From NCBI RefSeq assembly GCF_900454495.1, contig NZ_UGSI01000001.1:1364001-1428000 (forward strand): a stretch of DNA of 64,000 bases. Reading direction: 5' to 3'. Both the position numbers and the translations under genes were made by a program. Under the pieces are notes generated by a model. That model ran no database searches, was not told the origin of the DNA, and saw nothing but the letters and a program-made list of their open reading frames with translations. The DNA comes from Paenibacillus macerans. Its GTDB lineage: Bacteria > Bacillota > Bacilli > Paenibacillales > Paenibacillaceae. Positions 41,790 to 49,825 of this stretch are shown one piece after another (position 1 is the first letter of the stretch; every line of letters begins with the position of its first letter).

Positions 41790-42464
41790 ATGAACGATAC
41801 CCATCATCCCGCCGAAATCATCGAACGCGCCTCTACTCCGCGCGGGGAAATCCAACTGCAACGGCGCGGCGAATTTTATGAAATCATCAGCAACGGCACG
41901 TTTCTGATGGCCACCTATAACGGAGAATCGGAACGTCTGCTGGTGCGCCGCGCCCTGGAGCAAGCGAAGGCTCCCGGCAAAGTGCTGATCGGCGGTTTGG
42001 GCGTCGGCTTTTCGCTGCAGGAAGCGCTCTCGGACCCGCGGGTACGGGAGGTTACGGTCGTCGAAATCGAGACGAAGGTAATCGAATGGAACCGCACCGT
42101 CCTGGCCCCCGTTTCCGATTATGCCTTACGTCATCCGAAAACCAGGCTGGTGCACGCCGATCTGATCGCCTGGATTCGGGAGACCGACGAAACGTTTGAC
42201 CTGATTTGCCTCGATATCGATAACGGCCCGGACTGGAAAGTGTTCGACGGCAACGCGTCGCTGTACGATAACCGGGGACTGCAAGCTTTGGGCGCGCGGA
42301 TCAACCCGGACGGCTGCATTACTTTTTGGAGCGCCACCCCCTCTCCGGAGTTCGCCGGGCGGCTGAACGCTTTTTTCGGGAATGTGGAAATCCGCAAAGT
42401 CCCGCAAAGCCACCGCGATCCGGATTATGTGTTTCTGGTGCGGGCTGGAGGTGCCGGCCAGTGA
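41790..42464 (+). CDS. Spermidine-synthase-like methyltransferase-fold protein
   Basis: 224-residue Rossmann-fold protein related to spermidine synthases. GKVLIGGLGVGFSLQEAL is the nucleotide-binding loop, followed by TVVEIETKVIEWNR (acidic residue at the end of strand 2) and FDLICLDIDNGPDW. The tetramerisation domain of true SpeE is reduced, so the substrate is uncertain. ATG at 41790 follows GGGAGG. It overlaps xerS by 4 nt. Confidence 0.8.
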   Translation: MNDTHHPAEIIERASTPRGEIQLQRRGEFYEIISNGTFLMATYNGESERLLVRRALEQAKAPGKVLIGGLGVGFSLQEALSDPRVREVTVVEIETKVIEWNRTVLAPVSDYALRHPKTRLVHADLIAWIRETDETFDLICLDIDNGPDWKVFDGNASLYDNRGLQALGARINPDGCITFWSATPSPEFAGRLNAFFGNVEIRKVPQSHRDPDYVFLVRAGGAGQ

Positions 42465-43549
42465 ATGTTCAGAAAACGATCGACCGTAAAAAGCTGGACG
42501 AAAAAACGCCGCTTATGCCCTGGTTTGTACAGCAGTTTATCGATTATAAGCTGCCCGACCTGTCTCCTTCCACGCTCCTGGAATACGTTCGGGACTATGA
42601 GCAGTTTTTCGGCTGGCTGCGGGCCGAAGGGTTGACGAAGGCCGAAACCAACAAGGAAATTTCGCTGACCGATCTGGAGACGCTGCGCATGGAAGATGTG
42701 GTCGGCTACCGCTTGCACTTGACGACCCGGACCGATGGGACGAATTCGAAAATCACGGTATCGCGCAAGATGTCGTCCCTTCGTTCCCTGTTCCATTATT
42801 TAAGCCAGATCGCCGAGGATGAAAATTTTTACCCGCTGCTGAAACGCAACATTATGGCCAAGGTAGAGATCAAACGCATCCACAAGCCGAAGGATACGGC
42901 GGCCAAGCTGAAGGGGAAAATCCTCGAGGAGGACGAGCTGCTCGAATTTATCGGCTACATCGCCGAAGGCTACGGCCACGATATCGAAGGAAATAAGCAG
43001 GCGCTTTACGCTTACGAGCAAAATAAAGAACGCGACGCCTGCATCGCCAGCCTGATCCTGAATTCGGGGCTGCGGGTGTCCGAGGTCGTGAACCTGAACG
43101 TCGACGACCTGGACTTGAACAATAAGCTCGTTTATGTGTACCGCAAAGGGAACAATGACGAAACGTTCAAAACGCCGGTCTATTTCCGCGAGCAATCCAA
43201 AGACGATCTCGCTCATTATTTAACGCTGCGGCAAACGCGTTACCGCACGCCGAAACGGGAAAAAGCGCTGTTCGTCGCCGTCCCCAACGGGCAAAAGGAA
43301 GGCAAGCGGATGACAAAGCGGGCCATCCAGGCGATGATCATCAAATACGCCAAGCGGTTCGGCAAACCTTATCTGACCGTGCACAAGCTCCGCCACTCCT
43401 TTGCGACGGACTATTATTTGCAAAACGACATCTACAAAACGAAAGAGCAGCTCGGACACGCCTCGACGGAAACGACTGAGGTTTACGCCCATCTCACCGA
43501 CAAAACGATGTCCGAAGCAATCGAGCGCCGGATCAGCGGCGGATCGTAA
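42461..43549 (+). CDS. xerS: Tyrosine recombinase XerS
   Basis: 362-residue recombinase. The N-terminal SAM-like core-binding domain spans residues about 20-130. The catalytic domain shows Arg in LNSGLRVSEV, Lys in YVYRKGNND, HKLRHSFATD (His-x2-Arg) and LGHASTETTEVYAH with the nucleophilic Tyr. Length and N-terminus match XerS, the single-recombinase dimer-resolution system of some Firmicutes. The start is GTG at 42461, overlapping the previous stop, with GGAGG upstream. I could not identify a difSL site beside it. Confidence 0.88.
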   Translation: MNVQKTIDRKKLDEKTPLMPWFVQQFIDYKLPDLSPSTLLEYVRDYEQFFGWLRAEGLTKAETNKEISLTDLETLRMEDVVGYRLHLTTRTDGTNSKITVSRKMSSLRSLFHYLSQIAEDENFYPLLKRNIMAKVEIKRIHKPKDTAAKLKGKILEEDELLEFIGYIAEGYGHDIEGNKQALYAYEQNKERDACIASLILNSGLRVSEVVNLNVDDLDLNNKLVYVYRKGNNDETFKTPVYFREQSKDDLAHYLTLRQTRYRTPKREKALFVAVPNGQKEGKRMTKRAIQAMIIKYAKRFGKPYLTVHKLRHSFATDYYLQNDIYKTKEQLGHASTETTEVYAHLTDKTMSEAIERRISGGS

Positions 43550-43577
43550 AAAATCCGTCTGCCGGCCGCCGTACGCG

Positions 43578-43618
43578 AAAAAGGACTCCCCCGCATTTTA
43601 TGCTGAGAAGTCCTTTTT
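43578..43618. terminator. Bidirectional terminator
   Basis: AAAAAGGACT / AGTCCTTTTT between the convergent xerS and mobB. Confidence 0.85.
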
Positions 43619-43620
43619 GC

Positions 43621-44124
43621 TTAGACTAGGACATTTTGCTTCAGAAACGACAATATCCCGTCCACATCGTTCCGCTCAAAGCAGCGAAGTCCAGGCCGCG
43701 GCGGCTTGTCCGGATCGGGGAGAGCCTCTTCCCTGTACACCGCGGCGCAAACCCCGCCGAGCTCCGTCAGCAGATGCTCGTCCTCGGCGGAGCGGATGAA
43801 CACCATTTTCGGATAAGGCTCGCGCTTGAAGCCTTCAATAATAATAAGATCATACGCCTGAAAATGCCCGATCAAGTCCGCCAGCGGCGTTTCCCGCTCC
43901 TCCACGATCGCCGTGCGCCATGGCGAGACGATGGCGGCGGCGGAAGCGCCGGCCTGGCGGTGGCGGTATGTATCGGTCCCTTCCCGGTCGACCTCGAAGC
44001 CGTGGACATCATGCTTGATGACGGCAACGCGAAGATTCATGGCATGAAACATCTCCACAAGACGGGCTATTAACGTTGTTTTACCGCTGTTTTTATAGCC
44101 GACGATTTGGATGATCGGCGCCAT
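43621..44124 (-). CDS. mobB: Molybdopterin-guanine dinucleotide biosynthesis protein B
   Basis: 167-residue P-loop GTP-binding protein with Walker A GYKNSGKTT (residues about 8-16), KHDVHGFEVDREGTDTYRH and LIIIEGFKREPYPKM. It assists attachment of GMP to molybdopterin. The start is ATG at 44124 with AAGGAGG eight bases upstream. Last gene of a five-gene operon. Confidence 0.93.
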   Translation of the reverse strand: MAPIIQIVGYKNSGKTTLIARLVEMFHAMNLRVAVIKHDVHGFEVDREGTDTYRHRQAGASAAAIVSPWRTAIVEERETPLADLIGHFQAYDLIIIEGFKREPYPKMVFIRSAEDEHLLTELGGVCAAVYREEALPDPDKPPRPGLRCFERNDVDGILSFLKQNVLV

Positions 44125-44150
44125 TTCGTTAACCTCCTTGTCCAAAGCGC

Positions 44151-45422
44151 TCAAAGAGAAGCGCCCGGAAGCTTCAGCACGGTGACCATTTCCCCGGCTT
44201 CCCTCGCTTCGCCGGAAGGAGGAATGACAATCAGCGCATCGCTGTCCTTAATCGTGATCATCACGCCCGATTCGTCAAGCTCGGCCGGATAAGCGTAAAG
44301 CTTGCCCTCGCGCGCTTCCAGCCTCCCCCGGACGAATCGGGTAAAGTTGTTGATTTTCTTGTATGGCCGGCCTAGCTCCGCCGTCATTTCCGGCAAAAAC
44401 GGCTGCAAAACGCCAAGCATCCGGCCGATCGCCGGGCGCACGAACAGCTCGAAGCCAACAAAGCAGGCGCCGGGATTACCGGATAACGCGAACAGCAGGT
44501 TCCCGTCCTTCACGGCGGCAGTCGTCACGCTGCCGGGACGCATCGTCACTTTGTTGAACAGCATTTCCACCTCGCCGCCGGACACAAGATCGGCCATAAT
44601 GTCGAAATCGCCGACGGAAACGCCCCCGGTGGTGATCACCGCATCGTAATCGGCAAACGCCGCCCGCACCCGCTGGCGGGCCAGCTCCAGATCGTCGGGA
44701 ATCGCCTCCAGCATAAACGGCTCCGCACCCGCGTCCTTAATCTGACTGGCCAGCATGTACGCATTGCTGTTGCGAATTCTTCCGTCCTGCAGCGGTTCGC
44801 TTATAGCCAGCAGCTCCGAACCGGTGGAAAAAACCGCGATCCGCGGCTTTCTTACGACAGGCACCCGGTCGATCCCAAACGTTGCGAGCACGGAAATTTC
44901 TCCGGCCCCCACCTTGCGCCCGGGCTCCAAAATGACCTCTCCCGCGGCAAGCTCCAGCCCGACGGGAGTAATATTCTTGCCCGGGTCGATCTCCCGAATG
45001 AGCCGGATATACGTTTTGCCGTCCTGCCGGATCGTCTCGGTCATTTCAAACATGACCACAGCGTCGGCTTCGTCCGGCACCTTCGCCCCGGTCATAATCC
45101 GCGCCGCCGTTCCCGGCGCGAGCGGTACGGAAGGCAGAGAGCCGCAGGGGATCTCGTCCACCACCTCCAGCAGAGCCGGGCGGTTCGCGCCGCAGCCCTG
45201 CGTATCCCGGCTGAGGATGGCAAAGCCGTCCATCCCCGACCGGCGAAAATGCGGATACGGATGGGGGGCTGTCACACGTTCGGCCAAAATCCGTCCTTGC
45301 GCGTCCGGCAGCGCTACGGTTTCTGCCGGCAGGCGCCGGGCATAAGGCAGAATCCGTCCCTGCGCGTCCGGAACCTGCAGCGCTTTGCGGCGAAATTTGT
45401 CTTGCTGCGAATCGGTAGTCAT
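44151..45422 (-). CDS. moeA: Molybdopterin molybdenumtransferase MoeA
   Basis: 423-residue enzyme inserting molybdate into adenylated molybdopterin. RSGMDGFA, IMTGAKVPDEADAVVMFE, FSTGSEL and TTGGVSVGDFD are MoeA motifs; the C-terminal MoeA_C domain starts near 345. DAQGRIL occurs twice near the N-terminus, encoded by two 21-nt segments 63 nt apart. ATG at 45422 overlaps the previous stop by 4 nt. Confidence 0.95.
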   Translation of the reverse strand: MTTDSQQDKFRRKALQVPDAQGRILPYARRLPAETVALPDAQGRILAERVTAPHPYPHFRRSGMDGFAILSRDTQGCGANRPALLEVVDEIPCGSLPSVPLAPGTAARIMTGAKVPDEADAVVMFEMTETIRQDGKTYIRLIREIDPGKNITPVGLELAAGEVILEPGRKVGAGEISVLATFGIDRVPVVRKPRIAVFSTGSELLAISEPLQDGRIRNSNAYMLASQIKDAGAEPFMLEAIPDDLELARQRVRAAFADYDAVITTGGVSVGDFDIMADLVSGGEVEMLFNKVTMRPGSVTTAAVKDGNLLFALSGNPGACFVGFELFVRPAIGRMLGVLQPFLPEMTAELGRPYKKINNFTRFVRGRLEAREGKLYAYPAELDESGVMITIKDSDALIVIPPSGEAREAGEMVTVLKLPGASL

Positions 45423-45748
45423 TTTTTAACCTCCTGCAAATAATCATCCAGTAAAGCGGAGGCTTTTTGCGAAACGGCCAAAATTTCCGCCTTGCTTAAA
45501 TCATCGTAATGGATTCCCATGACCACGGTCACCGTCCGATTCAGCGCCGCGGCGGCGCGGCGGGCGAAATCCTCGCTTAGCGTGTGCTCTTTGTGGCCGG
45601 GAACGGCCGAGGTTTGCACGGTAACGCCCCCTTCCGCCGCGTAAGCGGTGGACGCCGCGCCGATATGGACCTCGCCGCCGCCGATCGTGAGCAGCAAATC
45701 GCGCCCCATCGGAATCGCCTCCAGCTTGATGTCGTCAAATGTCAACAT
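45419..45748 (-). CDS. LpdD-like protein (prenylated-flavin chaperone family)
   Basis: 109-residue small protein: LEAIPMGRDLLLTIGGGEVH, then IGAASTAYA, SAVPGHKEHTLSEDFARRAA and VTVVMGIHYDDLSKAEILAV. This pattern matches what I know of the LpdD-like family, named after a subunit of gallate decarboxylase, but the role here is unknown. ATG at 45748 follows AAGGAGG. It sits between pyrD and moeA, in one transcript with both. Confidence 0.5.
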   Translation of the reverse strand: MLTFDDIKLEAIPMGRDLLLTIGGGEVHIGAASTAYAAEGGVTVQTSAVPGHKEHTLSEDFARRAAAALNRTVTVVMGIHYDDLSKAEILAVSQKASALLDDYLQEVKK

Positions 45749-45783
45749 GCCGCAGCCTCCTTTTCTCCATGTATAACCACATT

Positions 45784-46722
45784 TTAAAGGATTCCGCGGA
45801 TTTCGTCCAAATTTCGGATGCCTTCCGAGCGCATAAACTCGGTCAGCCCGGCAACCAGTTGCTCGCCCGCGCACGGCTGCACGAAATTGTAGGTCCCCAC
45901 CTGCACAACGGCCGCTCCCGCCATAATAAACTCGATGATATCCCCGGCGCTGCCGATACCGCCCATGCCCATCACCGGAATCGTAACGGCCCGGCACACC
46001 TGGTGGACCATCCTTAATGCGATCGGCTTGATCGCCGGCCCCGACAATCCGGCGTACAGGTTGTCGAAGACGCTGCGCCGCCGGTAAATGTCGATTTTCA
46101 TTGCCGAAAACGTATTGACCAGCGAAACCCCGTCGGCGCCCTCCTCCTGGCACATTACGGCCATCCCGGCAATGTCTTCGGCGTTCGGCGACAGCTTGAC
46201 GATCAGCGGCAGCTTCGTGGCCGCGCGCACCTCGCGGACGACGCCGCGGGCGATCTCCGTTTTGATCCCGTAGGCCATCCCGCCCTCCTTGACGTTGGGG
46301 CACGAGATGTTTAATTCGATCATGTCGACCGCCTGACGTCCCTCCCGCTTGCGCCAGGCGGCGTCCTCATCGATCAAGCGCGCGCCCTCCGCGTATTCCT
46401 CGAGCGTGTTCCCGCCCAAATTTACGATACGCGCCAAATCGAGCGTTTCCCAATACGGACATTCATCGCGGAGAAAAGCAGCGACGCCGGGATTTTCCAA
46501 GCCTACGCTGTTGAGCATTCCGGAAGGCGTTTCGGCCGCGCGCAGGCCGTCGTTTCCCGCCTTTGGACGGAGGGTCAAGCCTTTGCCGCTGATCCCTCCA
46601 AGCTTGTTGATATCGTACAGCGCACCGTACTCCCGCCCGAAACCAAACGTACCGGAGGCCATAACGACCGGATTCTTAAAGGAAACCCCGGCGATGGCAC
46701 AGGACAAATCGATCCCGCTCAT
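45784..46722 (-). CDS. pyrD: Dihydroorotate dehydrogenase, catalytic subunit (class 1B)
   Basis: 312-residue FMN enzyme. ASGTFGFGREYGALYDINKL, the catalytic Cys loop LNISCPNVKEGG and the phosphate-binding GMGGIGSAGDIIEFIMAGA identify class 1B, which works with PyrK and NAD+. The start is ATG at 46722, overlapping the pyrK stop (ATGA), behind GGAGGAGG. None of the other pyr genes is nearby. A related flavoenzyme acting on another substrate cannot be excluded. Confidence 0.9.
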   Translation of the reverse strand: MSGIDLSCAIAGVSFKNPVVMASGTFGFGREYGALYDINKLGGISGKGLTLRPKAGNDGLRAAETPSGMLNSVGLENPGVAAFLRDECPYWETLDLARIVNLGGNTLEEYAEGARLIDEDAAWRKREGRQAVDMIELNISCPNVKEGGMAYGIKTEIARGVVREVRAATKLPLIVKLSPNAEDIAGMAVMCQEEGADGVSLVNTFSAMKIDIYRRRSVFDNLYAGLSGPAIKPIALRMVHQVCRAVTIPVMGMGGIGSAGDIIEFIMAGAAVVQVGTYNFVQPCAGEQLVAGLTEFMRSEGIRNLDEIRGIL

Positions 46723-47414
46723 GCAAAAACCACCTCCTCCACCGGAAAAATGGGGCCGTCCGTACACGCCTTTTTCCGGCCGTCCCGGCATTTCACGCTG
46801 CACACCAAGCAAGCGCCGATGCCGCAGGCCATCCGGTTTTCCAAAGACACGTACACTTTGGCCCGGCTTCCCGCGCTTGCCTGCTTTTGCTGCACGGCTT
46901 GCAGCATCGAATGCGGCCCGCAGGCGATGATTGTGTCATAAGCGTCAAAATCGGCGCGGTCGAGTATCGAACCGCCCACATCAACGATAGTCCGGCCCGC
47001 GGATGCCTGGCGAAACTCTTCGACCATGTACGCTTCCCGGCTGAAGCCGAGATATACGTCAGCCTGTGGCGCCGTTTTGAGGGCAAAATAAAACGGGGCG
47101 ATACCGATGCCGCCGCCGATGAATGCCGTTTTTCCCGTTAGCGAGGGAAAGCCGTTGCCGAAAGGCCCTTCCATCCGGAGCGGATCGCCAGGCTTCAGCT
47201 GAGAGATCAGGCTGGTTCCTTCCCCGGCAATCCGGTACAAAAATCCGATCCGGTCCTCCGTCAAATCGAAAATGCTGATCGGCCGCGACAGCAATGGATA
47301 CCGTTCGCCGGCGCGGAGCATATAAAACTGGCCCATTTTCCCGGCAAAGCTGCCTTCCGCCGTCAATAAAAACACGTCATCGGCAACCCGCCTGTTGCTT
47401 ACCACGATAGCCAT
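46719..47414 (-). CDS. pyrK: Dihydroorotate dehydrogenase electron-transfer subunit
   Basis: 231-residue FAD and 2Fe-2S protein passing electrons from PyrD to NAD+. The FAD site YPLLSRPISIFDL is near 45, the NAD site FIGGGIGIAPFYFALK is near 105, and the cluster cysteines are in ACGIGACLVCSVKC and KKACTDGP. The start is ATG at 47414 behind GAGGTGG; a GTG three codons earlier is possible. First gene of the operon. Confidence 0.92.
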   Translation of the reverse strand: MAIVVSNRRVADDVFLLTAEGSFAGKMGQFYMLRAGERYPLLSRPISIFDLTEDRIGFLYRIAGEGTSLISQLKPGDPLRMEGPFGNGFPSLTGKTAFIGGGIGIAPFYFALKTAPQADVYLGFSREAYMVEEFRQASAGRTIVDVGGSILDRADFDAYDTIIACGPHSMLQAVQQKQASAGSRAKVYVSLENRMACGIGACLVCSVKCRDGRKKACTDGPIFPVEEVVFA

Positions 47415-47562
47415 CAAATCCACCTCTTCCTTACGTCTGCTTCATCAAAGGATGCAATTTTTCGGGAAGAACGTCTGTGATGTTTTTCATAATTGTGTCT
47501 TTATAAATCCCGTTAAAGATGGGCATACCAAATCATAACAGTACCCGGACGAAGGAGGAAAA

Positions 47563-48396
47563 ATGTTGACTACCCTGTTCAGAAACTTCCTGATTTCCGT
47601 TTTCATTCTCGCAGTAATCGGGGGCAGCATGCCCGTCGTATCGGTTTCTTCCGAAACGTCCCGCGTTGCGGCTGCTGCGCTGCAGCCCGGCGACAAGGAA
47701 GCAAAAGCTCAAGCCGCCCGGGCGGACGCCAAACCGAAGCCGGCCGATTTAAGCGAGCTTCGGCGCAAATATTCCGAAACGTTCAAATTTCGCGGACCTG
47801 AGGTCAAGCAAGTGGCGCTGACGTTTGACGACGGGCCGGATCCGAGATTTACACCGCAAATTTTAAACATTTTACAGAAGGAAGGTGTGAAGGCGACCTT
47901 TTTTATTGTCGGCAACCGGGCCAAAAAATTCCCTGCCCTGGTAAAACGGATACGCCGGGAAGGCCACCTGATCGGCAATCACTCCTTTGGCCACCCGAAT
48001 TTCGGAAAACGGTCGCTCAAGCAATTTCAAACGGAAATTTTGCGTACGGAAAAAATCATTCAGCAAACCGCCGGGTACCGGCCCAAGCTGATCCGTCCTC
48101 CTTACGGCGAAATCCGGGAGCCGCAAATTAAATGGGCAAAGCAAAACGGCTACACCATCGTCAACTGGAACGTGGATTCGCTGGATTGGAAAGGGCTGAA
48201 CAAATCCAAGGTCGAAAACAACGTGCTCGGCGCCATAGAGCCCGGTTCGATCGTTCTTTTTCATGCCGGCGGCGGAGTAGGATCCAATTTAAACGGTACG
48301 ATCCAAGCTTTGCCGGACATTATCCAAACGCTGCGGGACAAAGGTTACCAGTTTGTCGATTTGGCCGAATTGCTAAATACGGCGAAGTATAGATAA
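47563..48396 (+). CDS. Secreted polysaccharide deacetylase
   Basis: 277-residue protein with a signal peptide or anchor (residues 1-30) and a NodB domain. Motifs are LTFDDGPDPRFTP (metal Asp), IGNHSFGHPNF (His pair) and RPPYGEIREPQ. It probably deacetylates peptidoglycan or chitin-like sugars outside the cell. It resembles the spore-associated PdaB/YlxY type but could be vegetative. ATG at 47563 follows GAAGGAGG. Confidence 0.88.
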   Translation: MLTTLFRNFLISVFILAVIGGSMPVVSVSSETSRVAAAALQPGDKEAKAQAARADAKPKPADLSELRRKYSETFKFRGPEVKQVALTFDDGPDPRFTPQILNILQKEGVKATFFIVGNRAKKFPALVKRIRREGHLIGNHSFGHPNFGKRSLKQFQTEILRTEKIIQQTAGYRPKLIRPPYGEIREPQIKWAKQNGYTIVNWNVDSLDWKGLNKSKVENNVLGAIEPGSIVLFHAGGGVGSNLNGTIQALPDIIQTLRDKGYQFVDLAELLNTAKYR

Positions 48397-48407
48397 AAAA
48401 GAAAAGC

Positions 48408-48448
48408 GCGAGCATCAGACCCAATGGTCTAGCGCTCGCACTTTCTTT
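48408..48448. terminator. Bidirectional terminator
   Basis: GCGAGC..AGACC-CAAT-GGTCT..GCTCGC between convergent genes, followed by TTTCTTT on the plus strand. Confidence 0.7.
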
Positions 48449-48475
48449 ACTGGATCTACATATAAGCAAACGAAT

Positions 48476-49171
48476 TTACTTCAACACGTACAGGGTGACA
48501 TCCTGAAACCCGAACGATTCGACGGATTTGACGCTGCCGGGAATGAAGATGTCGATGCGGTTGCCTTTGATCGCGCCCCCCTGATCGCTGGCCGTGGCCA
48601 CAAACGCCTGCTTCGGCAAGCCATCATGATTATATCCGGTGACCAGTACCTTCGTTCCCATCGGAATCACGTCCGGGTCGACGGCGATCGTGCCCAGCTT
48701 TAACGGGTTTCCGAAATAATCGACCGCGCCCCATTTTCCGTTTTCGTCGGCGGCCGCCGAGTATGCCGATGCTTTCACCTGAATCGTATGGGAATAATTA
48801 AACGTTTTGCCCCAGGCTTCGACGACTTTGTCCGATGGCAATACGGTCGGCCCCGACACCGCGTCGGCTTTCATCGTCTTTGCCGCGGGAGCCTGGTTCG
48901 ATTCCGGCGCCGCTGCTTTCGCTTCGGGAGCCTCCATTTCCGGAATCATCAACTTCAGCCCCTCGTATATATTGCCGGGATCAATCCCCTGATTGGCGTT
49001 CATCAATTGCTCCAAGCCGACTCCGTACTTTTTGGCCAACAGATAGAAGGTATCTCCTTCTTCCGTCGTATGTACCGCATCCGCGTGCACAGGTACCGTC
49101 TGTAAAACCGCCGCCAAACTTGCGGCTACCAACGTTGTTTTTGCAATCTTCGAGAATAAGAGATTTTTCAT
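48476..49171 (-). CDS. LysM and 3D-domain cell-wall protein (YocH-like)
   Basis: 231-residue secreted protein: signal peptide (1-31), LysM module (about 33-75, TTEEGDTFYLLAKKYGVGLE), an Ala/Pro linker and a C-terminal 3D domain with the three aspartates (IAVDPDVIPMG, ATASDQGGAIKG, RIDIFI). Members are peptidoglycan hydrolases such as YocH. The start is ATG at 49171 behind AAGGAGG. A c-di-AMP riboswitch fills the leader, linking it to wall homeostasis. Confidence 0.9.
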   Translation of the reverse strand: MKNLLFSKIAKTTLVAASLAAVLQTVPVHADAVHTTEEGDTFYLLAKKYGVGLEQLMNANQGIDPGNIYEGLKLMIPEMEAPEAKAAAPESNQAPAAKTMKADAVSGPTVLPSDKVVEAWGKTFNYSHTIQVKASAYSAAADENGKWGAVDYFGNPLKLGTIAVDPDVIPMGTKVLVTGYNHDGLPKQAFVATASDQGGAIKGNRIDIFIPGSVKSVESFGFQDVTLYVLK

Positions 49172-49191
49172 GCTGTTCTTCCTCCTTTTAT

Positions 49192-49336
49192 ACGCCTGCG
49201 GAGTTAGTTGTCGGATTCGGGAAAAAGGATTATCCCCGGCGCCCAATGCGAGCGCTTCACCCCAAGAAAACCGGTCACGTTTCGTTTAACGTTCCGTTAT
49301 TCGCTGAATCATCCCCCGCACCTGCCGAGGCAGGTT
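49192..49336 (-). ncRNA. c-di-AMP riboswitch (ydaO/yuaA)
   Basis: On the minus strand: the stem base CCTGCC, GTGCGGGGGATGA, then CTTGGGGTGAAGCG, then CCCGAATCCGACAACTAACT followed by CCGCAGGCG. These are the conserved blocks of the ydaO class; CCTGC and GCAGG close P1. The 3' end lies 4 nt before AAGGAGG of the LysM-3D gene, with no terminator in between. High c-di-AMP would switch the gene off, probably at translation. Confidence 0.88.
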
Positions 49337-49578
49337 TTGGCTATCTAAATATATCACAATTTTGTAACCAATTGGACAGGAAATAGTATCCAAAACGCGC
49401 AAACCCGCATTCTGCCGCTATTATTTATTTATGGAATCATGTAAAAAAAGTAACAACTCATCATGTTGTAACGTACAAACAAGCTTCTAGCCAATCTTGA
49501 GGAAAGGGAAGGCCGGTGGGGTGGTCGGCAGATTAACATCCGCTGTCCGGACGGCTTTGCACGATTATCCCGTTTGAT

Positions 49579-49710
49579 CAGGAAGCAGAGAAGAAGATGT
49601 GTTGTTCGGGAGAAGCAGATATGCTTGGGAAAAGCAGATATGTTCGAGATCAATAAATCTGTTCATAGATCATTAGCCAGGTTCGGGAAAAGAAGGTTTA
49701 GGAGAAGTGA
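49579..49710 (-). repeat. Degenerate tandem repeats, subterminal, IS copy 2
   Basis: Pyrimidine-rich units of 15-20 nt on the minus strand, clearest in ATATCTGCTTTTCCCAAGC followed by ATATCTGCTTCTCCCGAAC. Corresponds to the array in copy 1. Confidence 0.6.
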
Positions 49711-49825
49711 AGTGAAGCAGACCTGACGGGAGAATGGGGCAAGACAACGGAAAAAAAGAAAAAACCGTGATCTTGCTGCAGTCTGAATCCGTTTGTGCAA
49801 TGTCCGTAGCGTTCAATCATTTCTA

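Noticed and set aside
42461..43549. XerS as an integrase of a prophage or integrative element
   Set aside because: The protein matches the chromosomal XerS type; there are no phage or conjugation genes nearby and no attachment repeats.
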